NCBI GenBank assembly: GCA_019348305.1 | Contig: JAHWJQ010000072.1 | Span: 1 to 9,280 of the forward strand | DNA length: 9,280 nt | From: Actinomycetota bacterium | GTDB lineage: Bacteria > Actinomycetota > Acidimicrobiia > Acidimicrobiales > CADCTF01 | Direction: 5' to 3' | Shown: positions 1 through 6,990 of the stretch, one piece after another | Numbering within the stretch: the first letter of the stretch is position 1 | How the letters are laid out: each line of letters begins with the position of its first letter | Notes under the pieces: generated by a model | Told to the model about the DNA's origin: nothing | Database searches by the model: none | Seen by the model: only the letters and a program-made list of their open reading frames with translations | Made by a program: the position numbers and the translations under genes

Positions 1-321
1 CGACCACGCGAAGGTGTAAGTCCCGGTCCCACCGAAGCCGGCACCCAGGAGCGTCGCCTTCTCCCCCTTGGCCACGAAGGCGCTGTCGCCGGCGTCGGCC
101 AGGAGCGGGGCCTGGTCGGCGGTTTCGCTGCCGCCCAGACTCGCCCTCCCCCGCACGTCGACCAGCCCCGACAGCGGCTTTGCCACCCTGTCGTTCTTGA
201 CGGTCTGCCCACCGACTGAGTCGATGCTCAGAGTGGCGGGGGACGCCGCGCCCACCGGCAACAGGACCATCGCAGCGGCGACGGCGACACCGACCCCCAA
301 CAGCGTGCGCCGATGGCGCAT
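1..321 (-). CDS. Secreted protein of unknown function, N-terminal part only
   Basis: The reading frame is open from an ATG at 321 to the window edge, giving 107 residues with no stop, so the C-terminus is missing. The N-terminus is a classical Sec signal peptide: MRHRR, then a hydrophobic core at about residues 7-23, and a likely cleavage site near the VGAAS run at residues 23-27. The mature part starts with PATLSIDSVGG and ends in a Gly/Thr-rich stretch (GFGGTGTYTFAW). That ending resembles the GGTGPYTYxW strand found in PKD or Ig-like surface domains; this is a weak resemblance, not an assignment. The start is well supported by an AAGGAGG Shine-Dalgarno sequence at 329-335, 7 bases before the ATG. 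The gene lies 101 bases downstream of the MFS gene and probably has its own leader. An extracellular or cell-surface location is likely, but the function cannot be inferred. Confidence 0.75.
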   Translation of the reverse strand, partial: MRHRRTLLGVGVAVAAAMVLLPVGAASPATLSIDSVGGQTVKNDRVAKPLSGLVDVRGRASLGGSETADQAPLLADAGDSAFVAKGEKATLLGAGFGGTGTYTFAWS

Positions 322-328
322 GACGAGC

Positions 329-335
329 CCTCCTT
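329..335 (-). promoter_or_regulatory. Strong Shine-Dalgarno sequence of the secreted-protein gene
   Basis: The minus strand reads AAGGAGG here, 7 bases before the ATG at 321. It is the only near-perfect Shine-Dalgarno sequence in the window and fixes the start of the partial secreted protein. Confidence 0.75.
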
Positions 336-342
336 GTCAGTC

Positions 343-365
343 GACGGAGGATCCCTACCTCCGCC
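343..365 (-). promoter_or_regulatory. Leader hairpin upstream of the secreted-protein gene
   Basis: On the minus strand GGCGGAGG (365-358) and CCTCCGTC (350-343) pair into an 8-bp stem with one G-U pair, closing a 7-base loop (TAGGGAT). No T-run follows, so this is not a normal intrinsic terminator for the MFS gene. The CCTCC of the 3' arm (350-346) could instead pair with the GGAGG of the Shine-Dalgarno sequence (333-329) across a 12-base loop. The two pairings exclude each other, as in a translational on/off switch. The pairing is seen directly; a regulatory role is inference. Confidence 0.4.
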
Positions 366-422
366 ATCGCGCCCGCCGCCGCTCAAGCTACCAGCGCACC
401 GGCTCTTTTAGGTCGGCGGGGG

Positions 423-1691
423 CTACGCGGCCAGCGTCTCGTCGGGCTGGGCGATTCGCTCGGCGGCGTCCCGCCTGGCCAGTCGGCGCCGCCCCTGCAG
501 GAGGCCGACGGCAGCCGCGAGGGCCCCGAGCAGAGAGGTCGCGCCACCCGCGGCGAAGCCGGCTCGCGGCCCCATTGCCTCGGCCACGGCGCCGACGATG
601 GGCCCGCCGATCGGGGTGCTCCCCAGGAACACCAGCAGGTACAGAGCCATCACGCGCCCCCGCATCTCAGTGGACGAACCGAGCTGCAGCATCGAGTTGG
701 CGGTGGACAGGAAGGTGATCGCGGCCCCGCCGGCCAAGGCCAACAGGACGACCGTGACCACCAAGTTCGTCGACGAGGCGATGCCGAGCATGACCAGCCC
801 GAGGGCGGCGGCCGCCCCTACCAGCAGGCGGGGGGTGGGGCGGCTCCTGGCCGCGGCCGTCAGGGCGCCCACGAGCGACCCCGCCCCCATGGCCGACGTC
901 AGGAGGCCGAGGGTGCCGGCGCCGGCGGCGAAGGTGAAGCGCGAGAGCAAGGGAAGCAGCACCGTGAAGTTGAGGGCGAACGTGCCGACGATGGCCACGA
1001 GCCCCAGTGTCGAGCGGAGCTGGCGGGAGGCGAACACGTAGCGCAGCCCGGCTCGCGCCAGTCCCCGGCCGCGGGCCGCCAGCGCGCCCCGGTGCAGCTC
1101 GCCCGGCCGCATCCGCACCAAGCCGGCGATCACCGCCAGGTACGACACCGCGTTGAGCGCGAAGCACGTGGCGGTGCCCCCGACCACGATGAGGCCGCCG
1201 GCCAGGGCCGGGCCCAGCAGGCGGGCGCCGTTGAACATGGCGCTGTTGAGCCCCACCGCGTTGGGCAGGAGCTCGGGCCCCACCAGCTCGCTCAGGAAGG
1301 CCTGGCGGGTGGGATGGTCGACGACGGTGGCACAGCCGCTGAGAAAGGCAGCCAGGAACACCATCCACAGCTCGACCACGCCCGCCACCGTCACCACGGC
1401 CAGAGCGGCGGCCACGACGGCGAGGACGGCTTGGCTGACCAGCAGCGTCCGCCGCTTGTCGAACCGGTCGGCGACGACCCCGCCCCAGACGCCGAACAGC
1501 AGCATCGGGACGAAATGGGCGGCCAATGCCAGCCCGACTGCCGTGCCGCTGCCGGTGAGCTTGAGCACCAGCCACCCCTCGGCCACCGTCTGCATCCAGG
1601 TACCGGTGTTCGACACGAGCATCCCGAAGAAGTAGAGGCGGTAGTTGCGGACCGACAGGGATGCGAAGGTTTGGCGGGCCAGTCGCGTCAT
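423..1691 (-). CDS. MFS transporter, MFS_3/EntS-like efflux family
   Basis: This 422-residue inner-membrane transporter probably exports a small molecule or drug by proton antiport. The N-terminus (SVRNYRLYFFGMLVSNTGTWMQ) is typical of the MFS_3 family, which includes the enterobactin exporter EntS. About twelve hydrophobic segments are visible, spread from residue 17 to residue 399, with a polar central loop near 195-225. MFS motif A is present as GGVVADRFDKRR (70-81) between helices 2 and 3. The family motif DHPTRQAF lies at 125-132, and the second-half counterpart EMRGRVMALY at 342-351. Its ATG overlaps the stop of the marR gene by 4 bases (ATGA, 1688-1691), so the two are translationally coupled and the regulator most likely controls the pump. 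The substrate cannot be read from the sequence. Length and motifs show no damage. Confidence 0.92.
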   Translation of the reverse strand: MTRLARQTFASLSVRNYRLYFFGMLVSNTGTWMQTVAEGWLVLKLTGSGTAVGLALAAHFVPMLLFGVWGGVVADRFDKRRTLLVSQAVLAVVAAALAVVTVAGVVELWMVFLAAFLSGCATVVDHPTRQAFLSELVGPELLPNAVGLNSAMFNGARLLGPALAGGLIVVGGTATCFALNAVSYLAVIAGLVRMRPGELHRGALAARGRGLARAGLRYVFASRQLRSTLGLVAIVGTFALNFTVLLPLLSRFTFAAGAGTLGLLTSAMGAGSLVGALTAAARSRPTPRLLVGAAAALGLVMLGIASSTNLVVTVVLLALAGGAAITFLSTANSMLQLGSSTEMRGRVMALYLLVFLGSTPIGGPIVGAVAEAMGPRAGFAAGGATSLLGALAAAVGLLQGRRRLARRDAAERIAQPDETLAA

Positions 1692-2140
1692 GCCGGCGGC
1701 TCCTCGCCGGCCAGCCGCTCGAGCAGCGGGAGGGCCTGGGCCAGCAGGGCCTGCTCTTCGGCGGTGAAGCGCTGCAACCGCTCGGCCAGGTAGGCGTCCT
1801 TGCGGGTGCGGCTGCGGGCGATGTAGCGCTTGCCGCCCTCGGCGACGCGCACCTTCGTCACCCGGCGGTCCTGCGGGTCGGGCTCGCGCACGACGAAACC
1901 CAGCTCCTCGAGCCGGGCCACGAGCTTGGTGACGGTGGGCGGCTGCACCCGCTCTACGGCGGCCAGTTCCCCGAGCGGCAGTGGGCCGAGCCGCTCGACC
2001 GTCGCCAGCGCCGACAGCAGTGACGGCGTCACGTCCCCGTCGCTGCTCTGCTGGCGCAGCCGCCGGGCCAGGCGCATGACACCCAGCCGCAGGGCGGCCA
2101 CGAAGTCGGCGTCGGGGGGAGCGGCGGTAGGCACCTGCAC
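1688..2140 (-). CDS. MarR-family transcriptional regulator
   Basis: This 150-residue cytoplasmic DNA-binding protein has the standard MarR length. A helical N-terminus (11-32) and C-terminus (105-145) would form the dimer interface around a winged helix-turn-helix. LPLGELAAVERVQPPTVTK (54-72) and the following helix to about residue 80 make up the HTH. The wing carries the family hallmark DPQDRRVTKV (88-97). The protein contains no cysteine, so redox sensing of the OhrR type is excluded; ligand binding is more likely. The start is GTG at 2140 with only a weak ribosome site (GGGTAA). A second in-frame GTG two codons later is possible. A perfect 15-base inverted repeat lies 14 bases upstream, and the gene overlaps the MFS pump. 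The expected behaviour, inferred from the family, is repression of both genes until a pump substrate binds. Confidence 0.93.
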   Translation of the reverse strand: MQVPTAAPPDADFVAALRLGVMRLARRLRQQSSDGDVTPSLLSALATVERLGPLPLGELAAVERVQPPTVTKLVARLEELGFVVREPDPQDRRVTKVRVAEGGKRYIARSRTRKDAYLAERLQRFTAEEQALLAQALPLLERLAGEEPPA

Positions 2141-2154
2141 GGCTTACCCAACTC

Positions 2155-2169
2155 GTTAGCCGGGCTAAC
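2155..2169. promoter_or_regulatory. Putative MarR operator (15-bp inverted repeat)
   Basis: GTTAGCCGGGCTAAC is a perfect palindrome of two 7-base arms around one central base. It fits the TTAG…CTAA form common for MarR-type boxes. It ends 14 bases before the GTG start of the marR gene, where the promoter and leader must lie. Bound regulator would therefore block its own transcription and that of the pump. An AATAGT-like -10 element overlaps the distal edge (about 2168-2173, minus strand), but this promoter call is weak. Operator identity is inferred from position and symmetry. Confidence 0.7.
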
Positions 2170-2196
2170 TATTCCGGCCGGCCCCGCTCCGCCGTT

Positions 2197-3441
2197 CTAG
2201 GGGAACAGGCCCCGGGCGCTGATGGCCTCGGCCACCCGCTCGACGGCGAGCGCGAAGGCGGCGCGGCGCATGGATACGCCGAGTGCGTCGGCCTTGGCCC
2301 ACACCGCGGTGAAGGCGTTGTCCATGTACGAGCGCAGCCGCGCCGCCACCTCGTCCTCCTCCCATGCCATCCCCTGGCGGCTCTGCACCCACTCGAAGTA
2401 CGAGGCGGTCACGCCGCCCGCGTTGGCCAGGATGTCGGGCACCACGACCACGCCCCGCTGGTCGAGCACCGGGTCGGCCGCCGGCGTGGTCGGGCCGTTG
2501 GCCGCCTCCACCACCACCTTGGCCCCCAACGACCTGGCCACCTCTTCGGTGATGGCGCCGGCCAGCGCCGCCGGCACGCAGAGCTCGCACTCCAGCTTCC
2601 ACAGTGCCTCGTGGTCGATGCGGTCACCGCCGTCGAAGCCGGCCACCGAGCCGGTGCCGGCAACGTGGTCGGAGAGCGCGCCGGCGTCGAGCCCGCCCGG
2701 GTTGTAGACGCCGCCGCGCACGTCTGCCACCGCGATCACCCGCATGCCGGCAGAGGCCAGCAGGAAGGCCAGCGGCCCCCCCACCTTCCCGAACCCCTGG
2801 ATCACGGCCCGGCCCCCGACGAAGGGCAGGCCGAGGGCATTGAAGGCGGCGCGGGCGGTGAGCAGCACGCCGGCCGAGGTTGCGCCGGCGTGGCCCCGGG
2901 TCCCGCCCACCGAAATCGGCTTTCCGGTGACCGACGCCGGCGTGGCGTTGCCCTGGGTCATCGAGAGGGTGTCGTAGAGCCAGGCCATGACGCGGCCGTC
3001 GGTGTTGACGTCCGGTGCGGGGATGTCCTTGTCGGGGCCCAGCAGGGGCGAGATCTCATAGGTGTAGCGGCGGGTCAGCCGCTCGAGCTCGGCCAGCGAC
3101 AGCCGCGTCGGGTCGCAGCGCACGCCCCCCTTGCCCCCGCCGAACGGGAGGCCGAGAACCGCCGTCTTGAAGGTCATCCCCGCGGCAAGGGCGGTCACCT
3201 CGGAGGCGTCGACGTCGGGATGGAAGCGGATGCCTCCCTTGGCCGCGCCCCTGGTGGTGTCGTGGTGGACCCGCCAGCCGAGGAACACCTCGACCCGCCC
3301 GTCGTCCATCCGCACCGGCACCGCCACCTCGAGCACCCGCCGGGGGATACGGAGCATCGCGTGGATGTCAGGGTCGAGCCCCGTCAGCTTCGCTGCATCG
3401 TCCAGACGCTCGAGGATCGCCGCCCACGGGTCGGAGGACAC
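2197..3441 (-). CDS. gdhA: Glutamate dehydrogenase (Glu/Leu/Phe/Val dehydrogenase family)
   Basis: This 414-residue cytoplasmic enzyme reversibly deaminates glutamate to 2-oxoglutarate and ammonia with NAD(P). The length suits the hexameric bacterial class. The three active-site lysines are present as K68 (AAKGGIRFHP), K92 (MTFKTAV) and K104 (PFGGGKGGV), and the catalytic Asp is D144 (IPAPDVNTD). Spacings of 24, 12 and 40 residues match those known for the Clostridium symbiosum enzyme (K89, K113, K125, D165). S347 in the GGVTASYFEW segment matches the serine that, with the first lysine, selects glutamate over hydrophobic amino acids. The Rossmann motif is GFGKVG (216-221), and D240 at the end of the second strand favours NAD(H), by inference. 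The start is GTG with no clear ribosome site, 11 bases after the small Nfu-like gene, which suggests a shared transcript. Leucine or valine dehydrogenase is a less likely alternative. Confidence 0.93.
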   Translation of the reverse strand: MSSDPWAAILERLDDAAKLTGLDPDIHAMLRIPRRVLEVAVPVRMDDGRVEVFLGWRVHHDTTRGAAKGGIRFHPDVDASEVTALAAGMTFKTAVLGLPFGGGKGGVRCDPTRLSLAELERLTRRYTYEISPLLGPDKDIPAPDVNTDGRVMAWLYDTLSMTQGNATPASVTGKPISVGGTRGHAGATSAGVLLTARAAFNALGLPFVGGRAVIQGFGKVGGPLAFLLASAGMRVIAVADVRGGVYNPGGLDAGALSDHVAGTGSVAGFDGGDRIDHEALWKLECELCVPAALAGAITEEVARSLGAKVVVEAANGPTTPAADPVLDQRGVVVVPDILANAGGVTASYFEWVQSRQGMAWEEDEVAARLRSYMDNAFTAVWAKADALGVSMRRAAFALAVERVAEAISARGLFP

Positions 3442-3452
3442 GGTCCGAGCAG

Positions 3453-3764
3453 CTAGGGGGTGAAGGAGGGGGCGACGCCGGGGCGGTAGTGGATGTACAG
3501 CTCGCGGATCACGTCTTCGAAGCCGTCGGCTTTGGCGCCCGGTTCGAGCTCGATGGTGATGACGTTGGAGTAGATGTGGACGCTGCGCACGCCCCCCCGC
3601 TCGAAGAGCCGTCGGGCCAGCTCGTCCGGCGGGCGGTCGCCGGCGACGTCAGCCGCCGAGGCGTAGCGCTCGTGGCCCATGCCGGTGAGGGTGCGGTTGA
3701 TCTCGAAGCGGACCACGTCGGGCTTCTGCGAGGGCTTGCGGACGACGGAGATCGGCTGGCCCAT
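3453..3764 (-). CDS. Small stand-alone protein resembling the Nfu/NifU N-terminal domain
   Basis: This 103-residue soluble protein has no signal peptide, membrane segment or cysteine. Its layout follows the Nfu/NifU N-terminal domain (Nfu_N): a first strand KPDVVRFEINRTLT (14-27), a middle helix PPDELARRLFERGGV (45-59), a strand SVHIYSNVITIEL (61-73) and a final helix with an aromatic end (GFEDVIRELYIHY, 81-93). Family members usually read xNPNxxKFxL, then SPLAxxLFxIxGVxxVFI and xFITV. Here the TPNP start is not kept. The cysteine-bearing C-terminal Nfu domain that carries the Fe-S cluster is absent, so it cannot be a complete Fe-S carrier. The start is ATG at 3764, 11 bases after the kinase stop; a start further upstream would overlap the kinase by 100 bases and encode poor, Arg/Gly-rich sequence. 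Its role is unknown and the family call is by pattern only. Confidence 0.6.
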   Translation of the reverse strand: MGQPISVVRKPSQKPDVVRFEINRTLTGMGHERYASAADVAGDRPPDELARRLFERGGVRSVHIYSNVITIELEPGAKADGFEDVIRELYIHYRPGVAPSFTP

Positions 3765-3775
3765 TGCCCCTGAGG

Positions 3776-5935
3776 CTAGCCGTCCCTGGCGGGCGCCCAA
3801 CGGTCGAGCACCGATGCCAGCGTGTCGAGGCTCACCGGCTTCGTGACGTAGTCGTCCATCCCCGCCTGCCGGCACCTCTCCTCGTCTTCCTTCATGGCTC
3901 CGGCCGTCATGGCGATGATCGGCGTGCGCGAGGTCTCGGTCCTGCGGATCTCCCGGGTGGCGTCGAACCCGTCCATCTCCGGCATCTGGATGTCCATCAA
4001 TATCGCCTCGTAGCGAGCCCGGTTCGCCATGTCGACGGCTTCTAGCCCGTTCGTGGCCACGTTGACCCGGTAACCCAGCCGCTGCAGCATCACGCCCGCC
4101 ACCTTCTGGTTGACCACGTTGTCCTCTACCAGCAGCACCAGCGACGCCTGATCGCCCGCGTCAGGTGGCGCGGCGGCACGGCGCCGGGGCTGAAGAGCGG
4201 GCGGGGCGGCGGAACGCTTCGATCCCATCACCGCCTCCAGCCGTTCCTGCAGCGACCGGCGCCGCACGGGCTTGGTCACCCATGGATAGGTGCCGCCCAC
4301 TTCAGCTTCGAGCCGCGAGCGGCTGCCGGCGGGGCACATCAGCACCACGCGGGTCTCCGCCAGGGCAGGGTCCGCGGCAATGGACCGGCACAGCTCCACA
4401 CCGCCGACGCCCGGCATCTCCGCGTCGATGATCGCGATGGAGAAGGGATCACCCGCACCGGCTGCCTCCCGCAACAGGGCCAAGCCCTCTTCTGCGCCGC
4501 CGGCGCGGGCGACGCGCATCGCGAACCCCGAAAGGATCTGGTCGAGCATGGCCCGGGCGCTCGCGTTGTCGTCCACGACCAAGGCCCGCACTCCCCGCAG
4601 CGCCCGGACCTCCCCTCCCTCAGTTGCGGTGGCGACTCCCTGCGACGGCGGGCCGAAACGAGCCGTGAACCAGAAGCGACTGCCGACGCCGGGCGTGCTC
4701 TCGACCCCGATCTCGCCGCCCATCAACTCCACCAGCTTCCGGGAGATGGCCAGACCGAGCCCGGTACCGCCGTGCCGGCGGGTGGTGGAGGCATCTGCCT
4801 GCACGAAGGTCTCGAAGACGATGGCTTGTTCGCTCTCCGTCATGCCGATCCCGGTGTCCACCACCTCGAAGCGCAAGACCCGATCACCCTCGTAGTCGCC
4901 CTGGTGGCCCACCTGTACCCGCACCTCTCCCTCCTCGGTGAACTTGGTGGCGTTGCTCACCAGGTTGAGGAGGACCTGCCGGAGCCGGCCGGGGTCCGCC
5001 GACACGATGGACGGCACGTCAGGCTCGACCAGGGCGACCAGCTCCAGCCCCTTGTCGTCGGCTCGGGCCGCCATGATGTCGGCCACCTCCTCTACCGTCG
5101 TGCGCACATCGAAGTCGAGCTGCTCGAAATGGAGCTTGCCCGCCTCTATCTTCGAGAAGTCGAGGATGTCGTTGATGACGCCGAGGAGGGCTTCGCCGGA
5201 GCTGCGGACGGTCTCGACGTACTCCCGCTGCTCGGCCGTGAGATCGGTACCTAGCAACAGCGACGACATGCCGATGACGCCGTTCATCGGCGTACGGATC
5301 TCATGGCTCATGGCGGCCAGGAACTCTGACTTGAGACGGGTCGCCTCCACCGCCTCCGCCAACGCCACCTCCAGCGCACGACGGGCCTGGGCCAGCTCCG
5401 CCTCCCGGTCCCGTAGCTGGCGGTTGGTAACCACCAGGTCCTCGAACGACGAGACAAGCACCTCGAGGATCTGTTGGCGCTCCGAGGTGATGATGAACCG
5501 CTCGCCCAGGAACGACAGCTCCAGGGCAGCTGATGCATCCCCCTCGCGAATGGCCCGCCGGCTGGCCAGGATCGAGTCGACCCGAGAGACGAGGTGCTCG
5601 CGGTCGTAGGGCTTGTGGAGGAAGTTGTCGGCCCCCGCCTCGAGCCCCCTCACGACCTCGGCGGCGTCGCTCAGAGAGGTGAGGAGCACGACCGGCATCC
5701 CCGCCAGGCGGGAGTCGGCCTTCAACGCCCGGCACAGCTCATACCCCCCCATGCGGGGCATGACGACGTCGCTGATCACCAGGTCGACCGGTGCGGACCC
5801 GGAGCCGGCCACCAGCGACAGCGCCTCCTGGCCGTCGGAGGCGACTACGACGTCCCACCCCGCGTCCTCCAGGTCGGCGCGCAGCATCTCGGCCTGCGAG
5901 CGGCTGTCCTCCACCACCAGCACCCGCTTGGTCAC
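3776..5935 (-). CDS. Cytoplasmic hybrid histidine kinase, REC-HisKA-HATPase-REC-REC
   Basis: This 719-residue kinase has no membrane segment or sensory domain. Receiver 1 (about 4-122) is complete: D10, phosphoacceptor D56 ([11 protein letters not shown]), T86 and K108. A coiled coil (about 165-205) leads into HisKA with phospho-site H211 ([15 protein letters not shown]). The ATPase has its N box at 321-332 (N328), G1 at DTGIGM (360-365), F box near FETF (374-377) and G2 at GGTGLGLAI (389-397). Receiver 2 (about 448-570) has D455/D456, D504 and K555, but C534 stands where Thr or Ser is usual. Receiver 3 (about 598-713) is canonical with E604/D605, D648, T677 and K699. There is no HPt or DNA-binding output domain. 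The GTG start overlaps the cheB stop (GTGA, 5932-5935) and has a GGGGAG ribosome site. It probably takes its input through receiver 1, perhaps from CheA, and passes phosphate to partners outside the window. Confidence 0.95.
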   Translation of the reverse strand: MTKRVLVVEDSRSQAEMLRADLEDAGWDVVVASDGQEALSLVAGSGSAPVDLVISDVVMPRMGGYELCRALKADSRLAGMPVVLLTSLSDAAEVVRGLEAGADNFLHKPYDREHLVSRVDSILASRRAIREGDASAALELSFLGERFIITSERQQILEVLVSSFEDLVVTNRQLRDREAELAQARRALEVALAEAVEATRLKSEFLAAMSHEIRTPMNGVIGMSSLLLGTDLTAEQREYVETVRSSGEALLGVINDILDFSKIEAGKLHFEQLDFDVRTTVEEVADIMAARADDKGLELVALVEPDVPSIVSADPGRLRQVLLNLVSNATKFTEEGEVRVQVGHQGDYEGDRVLRFEVVDTGIGMTESEQAIVFETFVQADASTTRRHGGTGLGLAISRKLVELMGGEIGVESTPGVGSRFWFTARFGPPSQGVATATEGGEVRALRGVRALVVDDNASARAMLDQILSGFAMRVARAGGAEEGLALLREAAGAGDPFSIAIIDAEMPGVGGVELCRSIAADPALAETRVVLMCPAGSRSRLEAEVGGTYPWVTKPVRRRSLQERLEAVMGSKRSAAPPALQPRRRAAAPPDAGDQASLVLLVEDNVVNQKVAGVMLQRLGYRVNVATNGLEAVDMANRARYEAILMDIQMPEMDGFDATREIRRTETSRTPIIAMTAGAMKEDEERCRQAGMDDYVTKPVSLDTLASVLDRWAPARDG
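5749..5786. repeat. Short direct repeat shared by two receiver domains, copy 1
   Basis: This 38-base stretch in receiver 1 of the hybrid kinase matches 7175-7212 in the receiver of CheA at 34 of 38 positions by eye, in the same orientation. It encodes the phosphoacceptor strand and loop ([12 protein letters not shown]). It is coding sequence, not a mobile element. Duplication or gene conversion between the two receivers is one explanation; shared protein motif plus strong GC codon bias is the other. Confidence 0.5.
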
Positions 5936-6990
5936 CGGGATCTCCCCACAGCCTCGGCAAGGTCGGCTGCCAGCTCCTCGACGGGCGCCACCACGTCGGC
6001 CAGGCCGGCCTTGACCACCACGCCCGGCATCCCGAACACGACCGAGGTCGCTTCGTCCTGGGCCAGCACGCGGCCACCGGCCCGGCGCAGCTCGGTAAGT
6101 CCCTCCAGCCCGTCGCGCCCCATGCCGGTGAGCACCACGCCCGCGGCGCTGGCGCCGTAGACCGCCGCCACCGACCGGAACAGCACCGTCGCCGAAGGCC
6201 GGAAGCCATCGACCCGCGCCCCCTCCGACAACTGAACCCGACGCTGCGGACCGGCCTCGAGGTGCCGGTCGTCGGGCGCCACGTAGACCATGCCGGCCAA
6301 GAGCGGCTCGCCGTGCTCCGCCAGCTTCACGGGCAGCGGCGAGCCAGATCCGAGCCAGGCGACGAGGCCGGCGGCGAAGCCCTCGGAGATGTGCTGCACG
6401 ACCAGCACCGGCACCCGCGTCGTCCGCGGCAGGCCCTCGAGGAGGCGGTAGAGCGCGGGCGGCCCACCGGTCGAGGCGGCGATGGCCAGCACCTCCACCG
6501 GCACGCCGGCGAACGGCGCTGGCGGATGGGCGGGCACGCGCGGTTCGGCCCTGTTGCGCCAGCGACGTACCACGGTCACCTGGGAAAGCGCCTTGGCTAT
6601 CGACACCAGCCTTCGAGAGGCGGCCTCGAAGTCGCCATCGCCGGGGCCGGGGGGCTTGGGCAGCACCGTGAGGGCCCCCATCTGCACGGCGCGCAGGCTC
6701 ATCTCCACCCCACGGGCGTTGGCGGCACCGGTGACGATGACGACCGGGGTGGGCGCCTCGATCATGATCCGCTTGGTGGCCTCGAAGCCGTCCATGACCG
6801 GCATGTGGATGTCCATGACCACCAGCGAGGGACGCAACCGGCTCGTCATCTCCACCGCCTCCACGCCGTTGGCCGCCTGGCCCACAACCTCGATCGCGGG
6901 GTCGGCGGAGAGAAGGCTCACCAACAGCTCCCGCGAGGTGGTGGAGTCGTCGGCGACGAGCACCCGAATGGGGGTTTCGGGAGGCCTCAC
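5932..6990 (-). CDS. cheB: Chemotaxis response regulator protein-glutamate methylesterase CheB
   Basis: This 352-residue cytoplasmic enzyme removes methyl groups from receptor glutamates, and often deamidates glutamines, to reset receptor signalling. Its receiver domain (8-125) has D14/D15, phosphoacceptor D60 ([12 protein letters not shown]), T87 and K112. A linker (about 135-163) joins it to the catalytic domain (165-345). The catalytic triad is S173 (AASTGGP), H200 (VVQHI) and D293 (TGMGRDG), all conserved, so it should be active. The start is taken as GTG at 6990, overlapping the cheA stop in a GTGA (6987-6990). It gives [15 protein letters not shown], with the receiver beginning at once. 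A longer in-frame start at 7161 would overlap cheA by 175 bases and add Arg/Gly-rich shadow sequence. It is expected to be phosphorylated by CheA and to act on the adjacent MCP. The partner methyltransferase CheR is not in the window. Confidence 0.97.
   Translation of the reverse strand: MRPPETPIRVLVADDSTTSRELLVSLLSADPAIEVVGQAANGVEAVEMTSRLRPSLVVMDIHMPVMDGFEATKRIMIEAPTPVVIVTGAANARGVEMSLRAVQMGALTVLPKPPGPGDGDFEAASRRLVSIAKALSQVTVVRRWRNRAEPRVPAHPPAPFAGVPVEVLAIAASTGGPPALYRLLEGLPRTTRVPVLVVQHISEGFAAGLVAWLGSGSPLPVKLAEHGEPLLAGMVYVAPDDRHLEAGPQRRVQLSEGARVDGFRPSATVLFRSVAAVYGASAAGVVLTGMGRDGLEGLTELRRAGGRVLAQDEATSVVFGMPGVVVKAGLADVVAPVEELAADLAEAVGRSR

Noticed and set aside
382..416. Flagellar sigma-28-like promoter (CTCAAG … GGTCGG) on the plus strand
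   Set aside because: The spacing is about 23 bases, far too long, the second box is poor, and no plus-strand gene follows.
322..422. Known riboswitch class (c-di-GMP-I or c-di-AMP) or intrinsic terminator in the gap after the MFS gene
   Set aside because: I could not find the conserved core of either riboswitch, the space is short, and the hairpin has no T-run. Only a generic hairpin is supported.
68..718. Plus-strand open frame spanning the secreted gene and the end of the MFS gene
   Set aside because: It crosses two supported minus-strand genes and their gap; the composition is Arg/Pro/Ser-rich with no signal or domain.
2181..2215. Intrinsic terminator after glutamate dehydrogenase
   Set aside because: Only a 4-base GGGG/CCCC stem overlapping the stop region and a short GC palindrome are present, with no T-run.
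2611..3456. Plus-strand open frame opposite glutamate dehydrogenase
   Set aside because: Shadow of a gene whose active-site motifs and spacing are fully conserved on the minus strand.
3453..3875. Longer start for the small Nfu-like gene
   Set aside because: It would overlap the kinase by 100 bases and add a low-quality Arg/Gly-rich extension. The ATG at 3764 gives the expected domain length.
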